9,911 bases of DNA from Acidimicrobiales bacterium (GCA_013002375.1 JABDJW010000063.1:1-9911); one strand, 5' to 3'. Positions 1-6,420 are shown, counted from the stretch's first letter. Notes: a model not told the origin generated them from the sequence alone. A program made the numbers and translations.

Positions 1-2
1 GC

Positions 3-275
3 CCCGACGCGCTCGACCCCGACCTCACCTTCGACCTCATCTGGTCGAACCCGCCGATCCGGATCGGCAAAGCCGCCTTGCGCGACCTGTTGACCAGATG
101 GCTCGACCGGCTCACGCCCGCCGGCACCGCGGTCCTGGTCGTGCAGAAGCACCTCGGCAGCGATTCGTTGCAGACCTGGCTGAACGAGCAAGGCTGGGCG
201 ACCGAACGGCTCGGCTCGCGTATGGGCTATCGCCTGCTCGCCGTGCAGCCCCGAGCCGGAGGGGCAACCCAATGA
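3..275 (+). CDS. Class I SAM-dependent RNA methyltransferase, MTS/RsmC-like (3' end only)
   Basis: The open frame enters from the left edge, so only the last 90 residues are visible. They fit the C-terminal half of a 'methyltransferase small domain' enzyme of the RsmC/RsmD type. Such enzymes use S-adenosylmethionine to methylate the exocyclic amine of a base, usually guanine in rRNA. The catalytic NPPI motif lies at visible residues 16-19, preceded by the hydrophobic strand FDLIW. The later segment around GTAVLVVQKHLGSDSL (41-56) and the terminal GYRLLA strand complete the Rossmann-like fold. The stop (273-275) overlaps the start of the next gene by ATGA, so the two are probably co-transcribed and translationally coupled. 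The SAM-binding N-terminal part is outside the window. Family assignment is fairly secure. The exact substrate (for example 16S G1207) is not shown, so no gene symbol is given. Confidence 0.8.
   Translation, partial: PDALDPDLTFDLIWSNPPIRIGKAALRDLLTRWLDRLTPAGTAVLVVQKHLGSDSLQTWLNEQGWATERLGSRMGYRLLAVQPRAGGATQ
258..264 (+). promoter_or_regulatory. Shine-Dalgarno site for the TrmH-family gene
   Basis: GGAGGGG lies seven bases before the ATG at 272, inside the last codons of the upstream methyltransferase. It decides the start: the frame stays open upstream to at least position 98, but only the 272 ATG has a good ribosome binding site and matches the family's usual N-terminus. Confidence 0.75.
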
Positions 276-793
276 AACCGTTCGATTCGACCGGGCTCAA
301 ACGGTTGCACCGCGAGTGGCGGCGGAAGAACGACACGCCCATTCACCTGTTGCTCGACTCGGTGCAGACCCCGTACAACGTCGGCACGATCATTCGCACC
401 GCGGCGGCCTACCGGGTGGACACCATCTGGTGTGCCGGCCGCACCGAATCGCCGAACCACGCCAAGACCAACAAGACCGCGCTGGGCTCGCAACGGTTCG
501 TCACCCTCGAGACCGACCTCGACATCGACGAGGCCATCGCTCGGATCAAAGGCCGCGGGATCCGGCTGGTCGGCGTCGAACTCGCTCCCGGCGCCCGGCC
601 GGCCCACGAGGCCGACCTCACCGGCGAGCTCTGCCTGGCCGTCGGGCACGAGGACCGCGGCCTGTCCGCCCCCTGCCTGGCGGCATGCGACGACGTGATC
701 TACCTGCCCCAGTTGGGCCGGATCGGTTCACTGAACGTCGGGGTCGCCGCGTCGATCGCCCTCTACGAGGCCCGCCGCCAGCAGTGGGGCTGA
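272..793 (+). CDS. TrmH/SpoU-family RNA 2'-O-methyltransferase
   Basis: A 173-residue SPOUT-class enzyme that transfers a methyl group from S-adenosylmethionine to a ribose 2'-hydroxyl in tRNA or rRNA. All three family motifs are visible. Motif 1 is NVGTIIRTA at residues 36-44, with the conserved Asn36 and Arg42. Motif 2 is LAVGHEDRGL at 122-131, with Glu127. Motif 3 is SLNVGVAASIALYEARR at 153-169, which forms the trefoil knot that binds SAM. The segment KTALGSQRFV (68-77) also fits the family. The length matches the short, single-domain TrmH type without an N-terminal RNA-binding extension, although the first 20 residues are rich in Arg and Lys. The gene starts within the stop codon of the upstream methyltransferase (ATGA), giving a two-gene RNA-modification unit. 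Which nucleotide it modifies cannot be told from the sequence. Confidence 0.9.
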   Translation: MKPFDSTGLKRLHREWRRKNDTPIHLLLDSVQTPYNVGTIIRTAAAYRVDTIWCAGRTESPNHAKTNKTALGSQRFVTLETDLDIDEAIARIKGRGIRLVGVELAPGARPAHEADLTGELCLAVGHEDRGLSAPCLAACDDVIYLPQLGRIGSLNVGVAASIALYEARRQQWG

Positions 794-808
794 CGATTCG
801 GACGCGGA

Positions 809-841
809 GCTGGATCTATCCGGGCGGCTGGATCTATCCGG
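809..841. repeat. Two-copy 15-bp direct repeat in the convergent gap
   Basis: The 15-mer GCTGGATCTATCCGG occurs at 809-823 and again at 827-841, a period of 18 bases, in the 90-base gap between the convergent TrmH-family gene and priA. A period divisible by three is compatible with a decayed coding tail, but neither flanking gene covers it. It could also be a local slippage duplication. Confidence 0.75.
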
Positions 842-843
842 CC
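826..843 (+). terminator. Weak hairpin between convergent genes (possible terminator)
   Basis: On the + strand transcript GGCTGG (826-831) can pair with CCGGCC (838-843) around a six-base loop ATCTAT, a 6-bp stem with one G-U pair. It lies about 30 bases after the TrmH-family stop. No T-tract follows, so this is not a classical intrinsic terminator. The same hairpin on the - strand has a mismatch. The first repeat copy forms only a 4-bp version. Confidence 0.25.
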
Positions 844-883
844 GGGTGGCCACTGCCTTCCACTACCCCGAGAAATGCGGCGT

Positions 884-2755
884 TCAGACCCGAGGCGGAT
901 CGACCGCCACCCGAAACCGTCCCGATGGCCGCTCCACGTAGGCCAATCCATCGGCCAGTTCACCCGACGTGGCCGCTCGGATGAGGTAGCGATCGTCGAG
1001 CGGCCCCAGCACGGTGAGGGTGTCGACCGTGCCGGCGCGCGCCGCGAATTCGGCGGCCGCCGCTCCGGACACTTCGGCCTGGGCCGAGAAGGGCGGTTGT
1101 TGCAGCGGCCTCCGCCGTTCGCGTTCGGCCTCGGCGAACCGGGATGGGTCCGCGTGGCGGGCCGCGTCGAGCACCGGGTGAGAAGGAAGTCGAGTCTGCA
1201 CGACCACGCGCCCACCGTCGCCCCGCTCGCCGACCATCCGGGCAGCCCGAATCAGGAGCGCCATCGCCTGTTCGGCGGCGCGATAGCGCGGCGCCAACAG
1301 CTCTTGGTCGAAGTCGAAGAAGACCACCGCACGGGCCCGCGGCACCCGGTGTAACACGGCTTCGGTGCCGAGGTAGATCTCGGCCGGTGGAACATCATCG
1401 CTGTCTCCGGTGATCTCGACCACCGGGCGGAGGGCGAGGGCCTCGACCTCCTCGCGCAACCGGGATACGCCGGCCCGTAGGTTCTTGAACCGACCGGCGC
1501 CACAGAACGCACAGATGACCGGGCGGGTTTCGCCACACGAGGGGCAGAGCAGCTCGGCGTCGCCCTCTTGCCGGAACGGCACGCCACAGGGCTCGTGGCG
1601 AGCGAGTTCGCCGCAGAACGCACACGCGAGCCGCCGCGAGCGACCCTTGCGGTTCAGCACCCCCACCACCGGCGCGGGGCCGCGCAGAACCTCGGTCAGG
1701 TGCTCGGACAGCAGACCGCCCCGCACCGGATCGTCGTCACGCCGATCGATGATGTCGACGCGCGGCCAGCCTCGTCGCTCCGCCGCCCGCGCCGGCTTCA
1801 ACAAGGGACCCCACTGCAGGGCCTCGAGGGTGGGGCTGGGCGACACCAGCACACAGGGCACCCCGGCCCGGTCGGCCCGTTCGATGGCGACATCGCGAGC
1901 GTGCCAGGTGGGATTACGTTCCTCCTGCAGCGCCTCGACGTGTTCGTCGAGCACCACGACGGCGGCCAGGTCGACGACGGGCGCCAGGGCGGCGGTGCGA
2001 GCGCCGATCACGGTGGCACCAGCCCGGGCGGCGGCCCAGTCGTCGGGCACGATGGCCACCGGAACTCCCGCCCGCCGGAGCCGCACGCCGAGATGGCGGG
2101 CCTGGGCGACATCGGGGGCGACGATCAGCGCATTGCCCCGCCGGGCGGCCTCGAGCACGACCGGGTACACGTCGGTCGCCGGCGCCAGGCGAACGACGGC
2201 GCGATGCTTGTCGAACGCGGTGGCCAGACCCGAGGCAAATGGTTCGACCATCGTGGGGCTCGTGCGCGGCGCGGGCAGCTTCTGCACGTTGCGATGCGGG
2301 GAAGCCGAACGGAGCACAGCCCCCCAACGCCCGGCCCACCGATGCGCGACCCAACGGGCCCGATCGACGACGTCGGCCGGAGGGCCGAGCCCCGACACCT
2401 TGGCCAGGGGCTGGAGTCGCACGCCGGCCGGCGGCTCGACATCGGTCGCGACGACCCACCCGCCGACCCGGCGGCCGTGCAGGGCGATCCGCACGATCGA
2501 GCCGACCTGCACCAACCGACCCCGATCGTCGGCGTCCCAGGCTTCGGGCACGACATAGTCGAACTGTTTGTCGATCCCGGCCACGTCGGGCAGAACCCGC
2601 ACGACCCGACCGGCGACGGGGGTCGGCTCCGGCGGCGGAGCTTCGGCGGTGTCGAGGAGCTGCTGTTGCTCGTGCCGCGTCGGCTCAGCGGTTTGGGGTT
2701 GGCTCAGAGAGCCAGCGCCGACTTGACGTCGTCGACCTTGTCGAGATTCTCCCAC
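884..2755 (-). CDS. priA: PriA-like primosomal protein N', helicase motifs degenerate
   Basis: This protein (623 residues from this start) has the PriA layout: an N-terminal 3'-DNA-binding domain (FDYVVPE near residue 65, GSIVRIALHGRRVGGWVV at 85-102), a helicase-like core, a cysteine cluster and a C-terminal domain. PriA recognises stalled forks and reloads the replisome. Here the Walker A loop is absent: LAPATDVY (190-197) sits where GxTGSGKTEVY is expected. The DEEH box is reduced to LDEHVEA (269-275), followed by a well kept WHARDVA (284-290). Cysteines at 378, 381, 390, 404, 407, 415 and 418 give seven of the usual eight zinc ligands, with His387-x-x-Cys390 in place of one CxxC pair. Loss of ATPase motifs is known in actinobacterial PriA, so it probably acts as a DNA-binding loader rather than a helicase. 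The start is uncertain: GTG 2755 overlaps metK by 52 bases but has GAAGGG five bases upstream; alternatives are a CTG at 2707 overlapping the metK stop, or GTG 2602. Confidence 0.88.
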   Translation of the reverse strand: MGESRQGRRRQVGAGSLSQPQTAEPTRHEQQQLLDTAEAPPPEPTPVAGRVVRVLPDVAGIDKQFDYVVPEAWDADDRGRLVQVGSIVRIALHGRRVGGWVVATDVEPPAGVRLQPLAKVSGLGPPADVVDRARWVAHRWAGRWGAVLRSASPHRNVQKLPAPRTSPTMVEPFASGLATAFDKHRAVVRLAPATDVYPVVLEAARRGNALIVAPDVAQARHLGVRLRRAGVPVAIVPDDWAAARAGATVIGARTAALAPVVDLAAVVVLDEHVEALQEERNPTWHARDVAIERADRAGVPCVLVSPSPTLEALQWGPLLKPARAAERRGWPRVDIIDRRDDDPVRGGLLSEHLTEVLRGPAPVVGVLNRKGRSRRLACAFCGELARHEPCGVPFRQEGDAELLCPSCGETRPVICAFCGAGRFKNLRAGVSRLREEVEALALRPVVEITGDSDDVPPAEIYLGTEAVLHRVPRARAVVFFDFDQELLAPRYRAAEQAMALLIRAARMVGERGDGGRVVVQTRLPSHPVLDAARHADPSRFAEAERERRRPLQQPPFSAQAEVSGAAAAEFAARAGTVDTLTVLGPLDDRYLIRAATSGELADGLAYVERPSGRFRVAVDPPRV

Positions 2756-3894
2756 GGCAACCCTTCGCGCCCGAAGTGACCATAGGCCGCGGTGCGGCGA
2801 TAGATCGGCCGGCGCAGGTCGAGATCACGCAGGATCGCAGCCGGACGCAGGTCGAAGATCTCGTCGACGGCGGCCTCGATCTTGGCCCTGTCGACGTTCT
2901 CGGTGCCGAACGTCTCGACCAGCACCGACATCGGGCGGGCCACACCGATGGCGTACGCCACCTGCACCTCACAGCGGTCCGCGGCGCCTGCGGCGACCAG
3001 GTTCTTGGCCACCCAGCGGGTCGCGTAGGCCGCGGAACGGTCGACCTTCGAGGGATCCTTGCCGGAGAAGGCACCACCGCCGTGGCGAGCCGAGCCGCCG
3101 TAGGTGTCGACGATGATCTTGCGGCCGGTGAGCCCCGCATCGCCCACCGGGCCACCGATGACGAAACGACCGGTGGGGTTGACGAAGACCTCGTAGTCGT
3201 CGTCGGCGTAGGCCTCGGGGATGACCGGTTGGATGACGTTCTCGATGAGATCGGGGCGGATCATGGAGTCGCGGTCGATGCCCTCGTTGTGTTGGGTCGA
3301 GACGAGAACGGTCTTGAGCTTCACCGGCTTGCCGTCCTGGTACTCGAAGGTGACCTGGGTCTTGCCGTCCGGGCGCAGGTACGGCACCCGGCCGCTCTTG
3401 CGCACCGCGGCCAGCTGTTCGGCCATGCGGTGGGCCAGGTGAATGGGCAGCGGCATCAAGACGTCGGTCTCGGTGCAGGCGTAGCCGAACATCATGCCCT
3501 GGTCACCGGCGCCCTGCTTGTCGAGCTCGTCTTCCTCGCCGGCCTGCCCCGAGCGAACTTCTTCGGAGTCGTCGACGCCTTGGGCAATGTCGGGGGACTG
3601 CTCGTCGATCGAGACCATCACGCCACAGGTGTTGCCGTCGTAGCCAAAGGCCTCGCGGTCGTAGCCGATGTCGCGGATCGTCTGGCGCACGATCGACGGG
3701 ATGTCGACGTAGGCCTCGGTGGTGATCTCGCCGGCCACGACGGCCAGGCCGGTGGTGACGAGGGTTTCACATGCCACCCGAGACATCGGGTCCTGCTCGA
3801 GGAGCGCATCGAGAATCGAGTCAGAGATCTGATCGGCCATCTTGTCGGGATGGCCCTCGGTGACTGATTCCGAGGTGAAGGTCCAGTTGCTCAC
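2704..3894 (-). CDS. metK: S-adenosylmethionine synthetase
   Basis: This 396-residue cytoplasmic enzyme makes S-adenosylmethionine from methionine and ATP, supplying cellular methylation, including any done by the two methyltransferases at the left of this window. The evidence is strong. ESVTEGHPDK (9-18) carries catalytic His15. GAGDQGMMFGYA (128-139) and GGGAFSGKD (272-280) are the two family signature motifs, the second being the ATP triphosphate-binding loop. GGPVGDAGLTGRK (247-259) is also intact. An acidic stretch at 109-126 makes the loop before the first signature about twelve residues longer than in E. coli. Comparable insertions are usual in actinobacterial MetK. The start is GTG, chosen because AAGGAG lies just upstream and the N-terminus then matches the family exactly. 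The gene follows coaBC after 58 bases, the widest gap in the - strand block, and its 3' end overlaps the likely start of priA. Confidence 0.97.
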   Translation of the reverse strand: MSNWTFTSESVTEGHPDKMADQISDSILDALLEQDPMSRVACETLVTTGLAVVAGEITTEAYVDIPSIVRQTIRDIGYDREAFGYDGNTCGVMVSIDEQSPDIAQGVDDSEEVRSGQAGEEDELDKQGAGDQGMMFGYACTETDVLMPLPIHLAHRMAEQLAAVRKSGRVPYLRPDGKTQVTFEYQDGKPVKLKTVLVSTQHNEGIDRDSMIRPDLIENVIQPVIPEAYADDDYEVFVNPTGRFVIGGPVGDAGLTGRKIIVDTYGGSARHGGGAFSGKDPSKVDRSAAYATRWVAKNLVAAGAADRCEVQVAYAIGVARPMSVLVETFGTENVDRAKIEAAVDEIFDLRPAAILRDLDLRRPIYRRTAAYGHFGREGLPWENLDKVDDVKSALAL

Positions 3895-3899
3895 GTGTG

Positions 3900-3906
3900 C
3901 TCCTTC
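3900..3906 (-). promoter_or_regulatory. Shine-Dalgarno site of metK
   Basis: On the - strand GAAGGAG ends five bases before the GTG at 3894. This is one of the two strongest ribosome binding sites in the block and supports a GTG start for metK. Confidence 0.8.
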
Positions 3907-3923
3907 GAGCGGTTTGGGTGTGG

Positions 3924-3972
3924 GCCGGCGTCGTGCCGGCGAAAGATCGGTGTTATGCCGGAGGAACCCGGC
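3924..3972 (-). promoter_or_regulatory. Two consecutive hairpins at the coaBC-metK junction
   Basis: On the - strand transcript GCCGGG/TCCGGC (3972-3957, loop TTCC, closing G-U pair) covers the last coaBC codons. About 16 bases later a perfect 6-bp stem GCCGGC/GCCGGC (3940-3924, loop ACGAC) stands in the metK leader, ahead of the ribosome binding site. No U-tract follows either, so they are not standard terminators. The GCCGG cores could also pair with each other in alternative ways. They may be a processing site, an mRNA stabiliser or simply GC-rich chance. Confidence 0.4.
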
Positions 3973-5152
3973 GTACGGCCGCGCTCAGCACAGCATCGGC
4001 CACCTCGCGCTTGGAGGTCAGCGAAACCGACTCGTCACTTCCGTCTGCGCCCAGGATAACGACAGCATTTGTGTCGTGACCAAAGCCGGTCTTCGCTCCG
4101 GCGACATCATTGGCGACGATCAGATCGGCGTTCTTGGCCTGCAGCTTGGCTGCCGCATTGGCCCGCAGGTCGGTCGTCTCGGCGGCGAAACCGACCAAGA
4201 CCTGGTCGGACGGCTTGATTTGACCGAGCGCGGCCAGGATGTCGGCGGTCGGTTCGAGCGCGATGTCGGGTGTGCCGTCGCGTTTCTTCAGCTTCTGGTC
4301 GCCCACGGTGGCAGGCCGAAAGTCGGCCACCGCGGCAGCCATGACGACGATGTCGGCATCGGTCGCCGCGGCGAGGACCGCGTCATGCATCTCGGCTGCC
4401 GTGGCGACCGGCACGACGGTGGCACCAGGCAGGTCGACCGGCACGGTGGCCACGACGGTGACGGCCGCGCCCCGGGTCAGTGCGGCGCGTGCGATGGCCA
4501 GGCCCTGTTTACCGGTCGAGCGGTTCCCGAGGAACCGCACCGGATCGATCGGTTCGCGGGTTCCGCCGGCCGAGACCACCACGTGCAGTCCAGCGGCGTC
4601 GCGGCCATGGCCTCGCAACACGGATTCCGCGTAGTCGACCACCGTGGCCGGTTGGGCCAGGCGACCCTTGCCGATGTCGCCACCGGCCAACCGGCCCTCC
4701 TCGGGCGGCACGATGTGCACCCCCCGTTCCACCAGGACGGCGATGTTGTCCTGCACGGCCGGGTGCTCCCACATTTCGGTGTGCATGGCCGGCGCCACGA
4801 CCACGGGGGCTCGGGTGGCGATCAAGGTCGCAGTGAGGAGATCGGCCGACCGACCGGTGCGGTAGTCGGAAAGCAGCCGCGCCGTCGCCGGGCAGACGAT
4901 GATCAGATCGGCGGTCTGGCCCAGCCGGGTGTGCGGGATCGGGCTCTCCTCGGTCCACAGCGACATCTGGGTCGTCTCCGACGCCAGCGCGTCGAACGTG
5001 GTCTTGCCGATGAAGTGCAGCGAACCCTTGGTCAGGACCGGCGCGACATGGGCGCCGGCGTCGACCAAGCGGCGGCAGACGTCGACGGCCTTGTACGCGG
5101 CGATGCCCCCGGTGACACCGAGGACGACTCGTTTGCCGGCCAGTACCGACAT
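3953..5152 (-). CDS. coaBC: Bifunctional phosphopantothenoylcysteine decarboxylase / phosphopantothenate-cysteine ligase
   Basis: This 399-residue fusion performs two steps of coenzyme A synthesis: it joins cysteine to 4'-phosphopantothenate (C-terminal CoaB, CTP-dependent), then decarboxylates the product to 4'-phosphopantetheine (N-terminal flavoprotein CoaC). The CoaC half shows VTGGIAAYK (13-21), catalytic His74 in IPHTRLG, CPATA (87-91) and PAMHTEMW (121-128). The CoaB half shows SAGGTREPIDPVR (194-206), GNRSTGKQG (209-217), AAAVADFRP (272-280) with the KLKK stretch (287-290), and VGFAAET (320-326). In the decarboxylase, the position of E. coli Asn125 is His124, and the usual ACG cysteine loop reads AGG (156-158). 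As I recall, mycobacterial CoaBC shares such changes. An upstream in-frame codon at 5239 lies inside rpoZ and would add 29 unrelated residues. The ATG at 5152 puts the flavoprotein fold right at the N-terminus, as usual, 19 bases after rpoZ. Confidence 0.96.
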   Translation of the reverse strand: MSVLAGKRVVLGVTGGIAAYKAVDVCRRLVDAGAHVAPVLTKGSLHFIGKTTFDALASETTQMSLWTEESPIPHTRLGQTADLIIVCPATARLLSDYRTGRSADLLTATLIATRAPVVVAPAMHTEMWEHPAVQDNIAVLVERGVHIVPPEEGRLAGGDIGKGRLAQPATVVDYAESVLRGHGRDAAGLHVVVSAGGTREPIDPVRFLGNRSTGKQGLAIARAALTRGAAVTVVATVPVDLPGATVVPVATAAEMHDAVLAAATDADIVVMAAAVADFRPATVGDQKLKKRDGTPDIALEPTADILAALGQIKPSDQVLVGFAAETTDLRANAAAKLQAKNADLIVANDVAGAKTGFGHDTNAVVILGADGSDESVSLTSKREVADAVLSAAVRRVPPA

Positions 5153-5171
5153 GACCGGCGGGCTCGTCCCT

Positions 5172-5474
5172 TCAGTCGCCGGAGTCTTCGAGCTCTTCGG
5201 CGATGACGTCGTCGGGCACGGTGTTGGGATCGGGCTCAACCGGGTTGATCTTGTCGACCGCGATCTCTTCGAAGGCGATCGAGAGCGGCTTGCGAGCAGT
5301 GCTGGTGACCTGCGGCGGAATCGTGGCTCCGATGCCGTCGCCGAGCTGGCCGAAGTAGGCGTTGATCTGGCGAGCCCGCTTGGACGACAGGGTGACCAGC
5401 CGGAACTTGCTTTCGGCCTTTTCGAGCAAGCCCTCGATCGGCGGATCGATCATCGTGTCGTGTTCAGCGCTCAC
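5172..5474 (-). CDS. rpoZ: DNA-directed RNA polymerase omega subunit
   Basis: A 100-residue protein matching the small omega subunit, which chaperones the beta-prime subunit into RNA polymerase. The family core is the stretch SKFRLVTLSSKRARQINAYF (22-41), matching the conserved helix with the KRARQ(I/L)N motif. KPLSIAFEEI (62-71) fits the second conserved helix. The C-terminus is acidic (DDVIAEELED), a common ending in this family. The GTG start is supported by AAAGGA six bases upstream, whereas the alternative ATG seven codons later has no ribosome binding site. The gene sits between gmk and coaBC, the placement well known in Actinomycetota, and in many bacteria gmk and rpoZ are neighbours. 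It is probably co-transcribed with both. Confidence 0.94.
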   Translation of the reverse strand: MSAEHDTMIDPPIEGLLEKAESKFRLVTLSSKRARQINAYFGQLGDGIGATIPPQVTSTARKPLSIAFEEIAVDKINPVEPDPNTVPDDVIAEELEDSGD

Positions 5475-5480
5475 TGCGGG

Positions 5481-5486
5481 TCCTTT
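5481..5486 (-). promoter_or_regulatory. Shine-Dalgarno site of rpoZ
   Basis: AAAGGA on the - strand stands six bases before the GTG at 5474 and selects this start over the ATG at 5453. Confidence 0.65.
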
Positions 5487-5504
5487 GCGGGGGTCGAGCC
5501 AAAA

Positions 5505-6056
5505 TCAGCTCTCCATCTTACCAGCAAATCGCCGGTAGGAGATCAGGGCGGCGACTTCGTCGATCGCGGTTTCGAGATCGTCGTTGATCACCGTGATGTA
5601 GTCGGTGCCCACGACGAGTTCGCGTTCGCGATCGCCTCGTTCGAGCCGGGCCTGGACCTTGTCGGCCGGATCGCCCCGCTCTTCCATCCGGCGCTGCTGT
5701 TCGTCGCGGGTCGGCGTGTCGACGAAGATCAGGAGCGGATCGGCGTAGACCTGGGCGACGTTCAGACCGCCGACGACGTCGATCTCGAGCACGACATCGG
5801 TGCCTTCGGGCGGCGATGGCCGCGGGGTGCCCTGGCGATAGTCGAGGAAATCGACCCATTCGAGAAAGCCGTCGGCGTCGATGCGCTGCTGAAACTCGTC
5901 CGGAGTGGCGAAGTGGTAGGCGTCATGGGCCTCCCCCGGGCGACGGACTCGGGTTGTCCAGCTCTGGCTGAGCCACAACGCGTCGTCGCGGTCGACCAGT
6001 CGCTGCACCAGCGTGCCTTTGCCGGCACCGCCCGGTCCCGAGATGACGATGATCAT
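5505..6056 (-). CDS. gmk: Guanylate kinase
   Basis: This 183-residue cytoplasmic kinase phosphorylates GMP to GDP using ATP, an essential step of purine nucleotide supply. It starts directly with the Rossmann strand and P-loop, GPGGAGKGTL at residues 7-16. The GMP-binding region contains SQSWTTRVRRPGE (30-42) and YHFAT (47-51), then GFLEW (63-67) and VVLEIDVVGG (88-97), the last equivalent to the usual LEIDVQGA strand. The lid carries an Arg-rich helix (QQRRMEERG, 120-128), and VINDDLETA (156-164) matches the conserved 'VxNDDLExA' end. It is slightly shorter than the common 200-plus residues because it has almost no N-terminal extension. The Trp in SQSWTTR replaces the small residue common in other phyla. 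mIHF's tandem TGA-TAA stops end immediately upstream, leaving a 9-base spacer and no clear ribosome binding site, so translational coupling is likely. Confidence 0.96.
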   Translation of the reverse strand: MIIVISGPGGAGKGTLVQRLVDRDDALWLSQSWTTRVRRPGEAHDAYHFATPDEFQQRIDADGFLEWVDFLDYRQGTPRPSPPEGTDVVLEIDVVGGLNVAQVYADPLLIFVDTPTRDEQQRRMEERGDPADKVQARLERGDRERELVVGTDYITVINDDLETAIDEVAALISYRRFAGKMES

Positions 6057-6065
6057 GGGGGCTTA

Positions 6066-6383
6066 TCAGTCGCCGAAGATGGCGAGCAACTTCTGCCGTT
6101 GCTGCTCGCCCAGGCCGCGTATGCGGCGAGACTCGGCGATGCCGATCTCTTCCATCGTGCGGCGGGCCTTGACCTTGCCGACGCCCGGCAGGGACTCCAG
6201 CACGGCCAGGACCTTCATCTTGGCAACGACATCGTCGTCGGCCGCCATGCCCATGATCTCGCTGAACGACAGCGAGCCCATCTTCAGCTTGGCCTTGAGT
6301 TCGGCGCGGGCTCGGCGCACGGCCCCGGCCTTGGCCAGTGCGGCCGCTCGTTGCTCATCGGACAGCTTGGGGGGCGTTGCCAT
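6066..6383 (-). CDS. mihF: Integration host factor, actinobacterial type (mIHF)
   Basis: A 105-residue basic nucleoid-associated protein, unrelated to the HU-like IHF of E. coli, that binds and bends DNA. It was first known as the mycobacterial host factor for phage L5 integration and is widespread in Actinomycetota. The N-terminal helix LSDEQRAAALAKAGAVRRAR (7-26) and ELKAKLK (28-34) match the family. The C-terminal part holds the helix-two-turns-helix DNA-binding fold, with LESLPGVGKVKARRTMEEIG (62-81) followed by SRRIRGLGEQQRQKLL (85-100). The position next to gmk is the conserved location of this gene. The ATG is preceded by no ribosome binding site but by a plausible promoter, so it may be translated from a leaderless mRNA. 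Two in-frame stops (TGA then TAA) end the gene. Confidence 0.95.
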   Translation of the reverse strand: MATPPKLSDEQRAAALAKAGAVRRARAELKAKLKMGSLSFSEIMGMAADDDVVAKMKVLAVLESLPGVGKVKARRTMEEIGIAESRRIRGLGEQQRQKLLAIFGD

Positions 6384-6390
6384 GGGCCGA

Positions 6391-6420
6391 AATCTAACCA
6401 GAATCGACGGCGATTGTGCA
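6391..6420 (-). promoter_or_regulatory. Candidate leaderless promoter of mihF
   Basis: In the 41-base pyrF-mihF gap the - strand has TAGATT (6396-6391), fitting the actinobacterial TAnnnT -10 element. It is preceded after 18 bases by TGCACA (6420-6415), which matches four of six bases of the TTGACA -35 element. Transcription starting at the usual distance would begin at 6384 or 6383, that is at or one base before the ATG. No ribosome binding site is seen, which fits leaderless expression. This is a sequence match only. Confidence 0.5.

Noticed and set aside
2239..3867. Long open frame on the + strand (542 codons) opposite priA and metK
   Set aside because: It lies fully antisense to two clear genes. 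Its translation is rich in Arg, Gly, Asp and His with no recognisable domain, as expected from the mirror of high-GC codon bias.
3895..3952. SAM riboswitch in the metK leader
   Set aside because: The gap is 58 bases with one simple hairpin. I cannot find the conserved cores or the multi-helix layout of SAM-I, SAM-II or SAM-IV, and no expression platform is visible.
3952..3980. Promoter for metK with -10 CATAAC overlapping the coaBC stop
   Set aside because: Four of six bases match TATAAT, but the region 17 bases upstream (GGCCGT) does not resemble a -35 box, and the TAnnnT pattern is not met.
4665..4790. CoaBC as a broken or inactive gene because of missing Asn/Cys
   Set aside because: The frame is intact, both domains are complete, and the changes sit in otherwise conserved motifs. 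To my recollection they recur in other Actinomycetota, so a variant active site is more likely than decay.
3842..5206. Long + strand open frame (454 codons) opposite coaBC
   Set aside because: Antisense to the intact CoaBC coding sequence, low-complexity Gly/Arg/Asp/His composition, no family motif. A high-GC shadow frame.
5170..5239. Upstream start for coaBC at 5239
   Set aside because: It would place 29 residues of unrelated Pro/Thr-rich sequence inside rpoZ. The ATG at 5152 gives the family's normal N-terminus.
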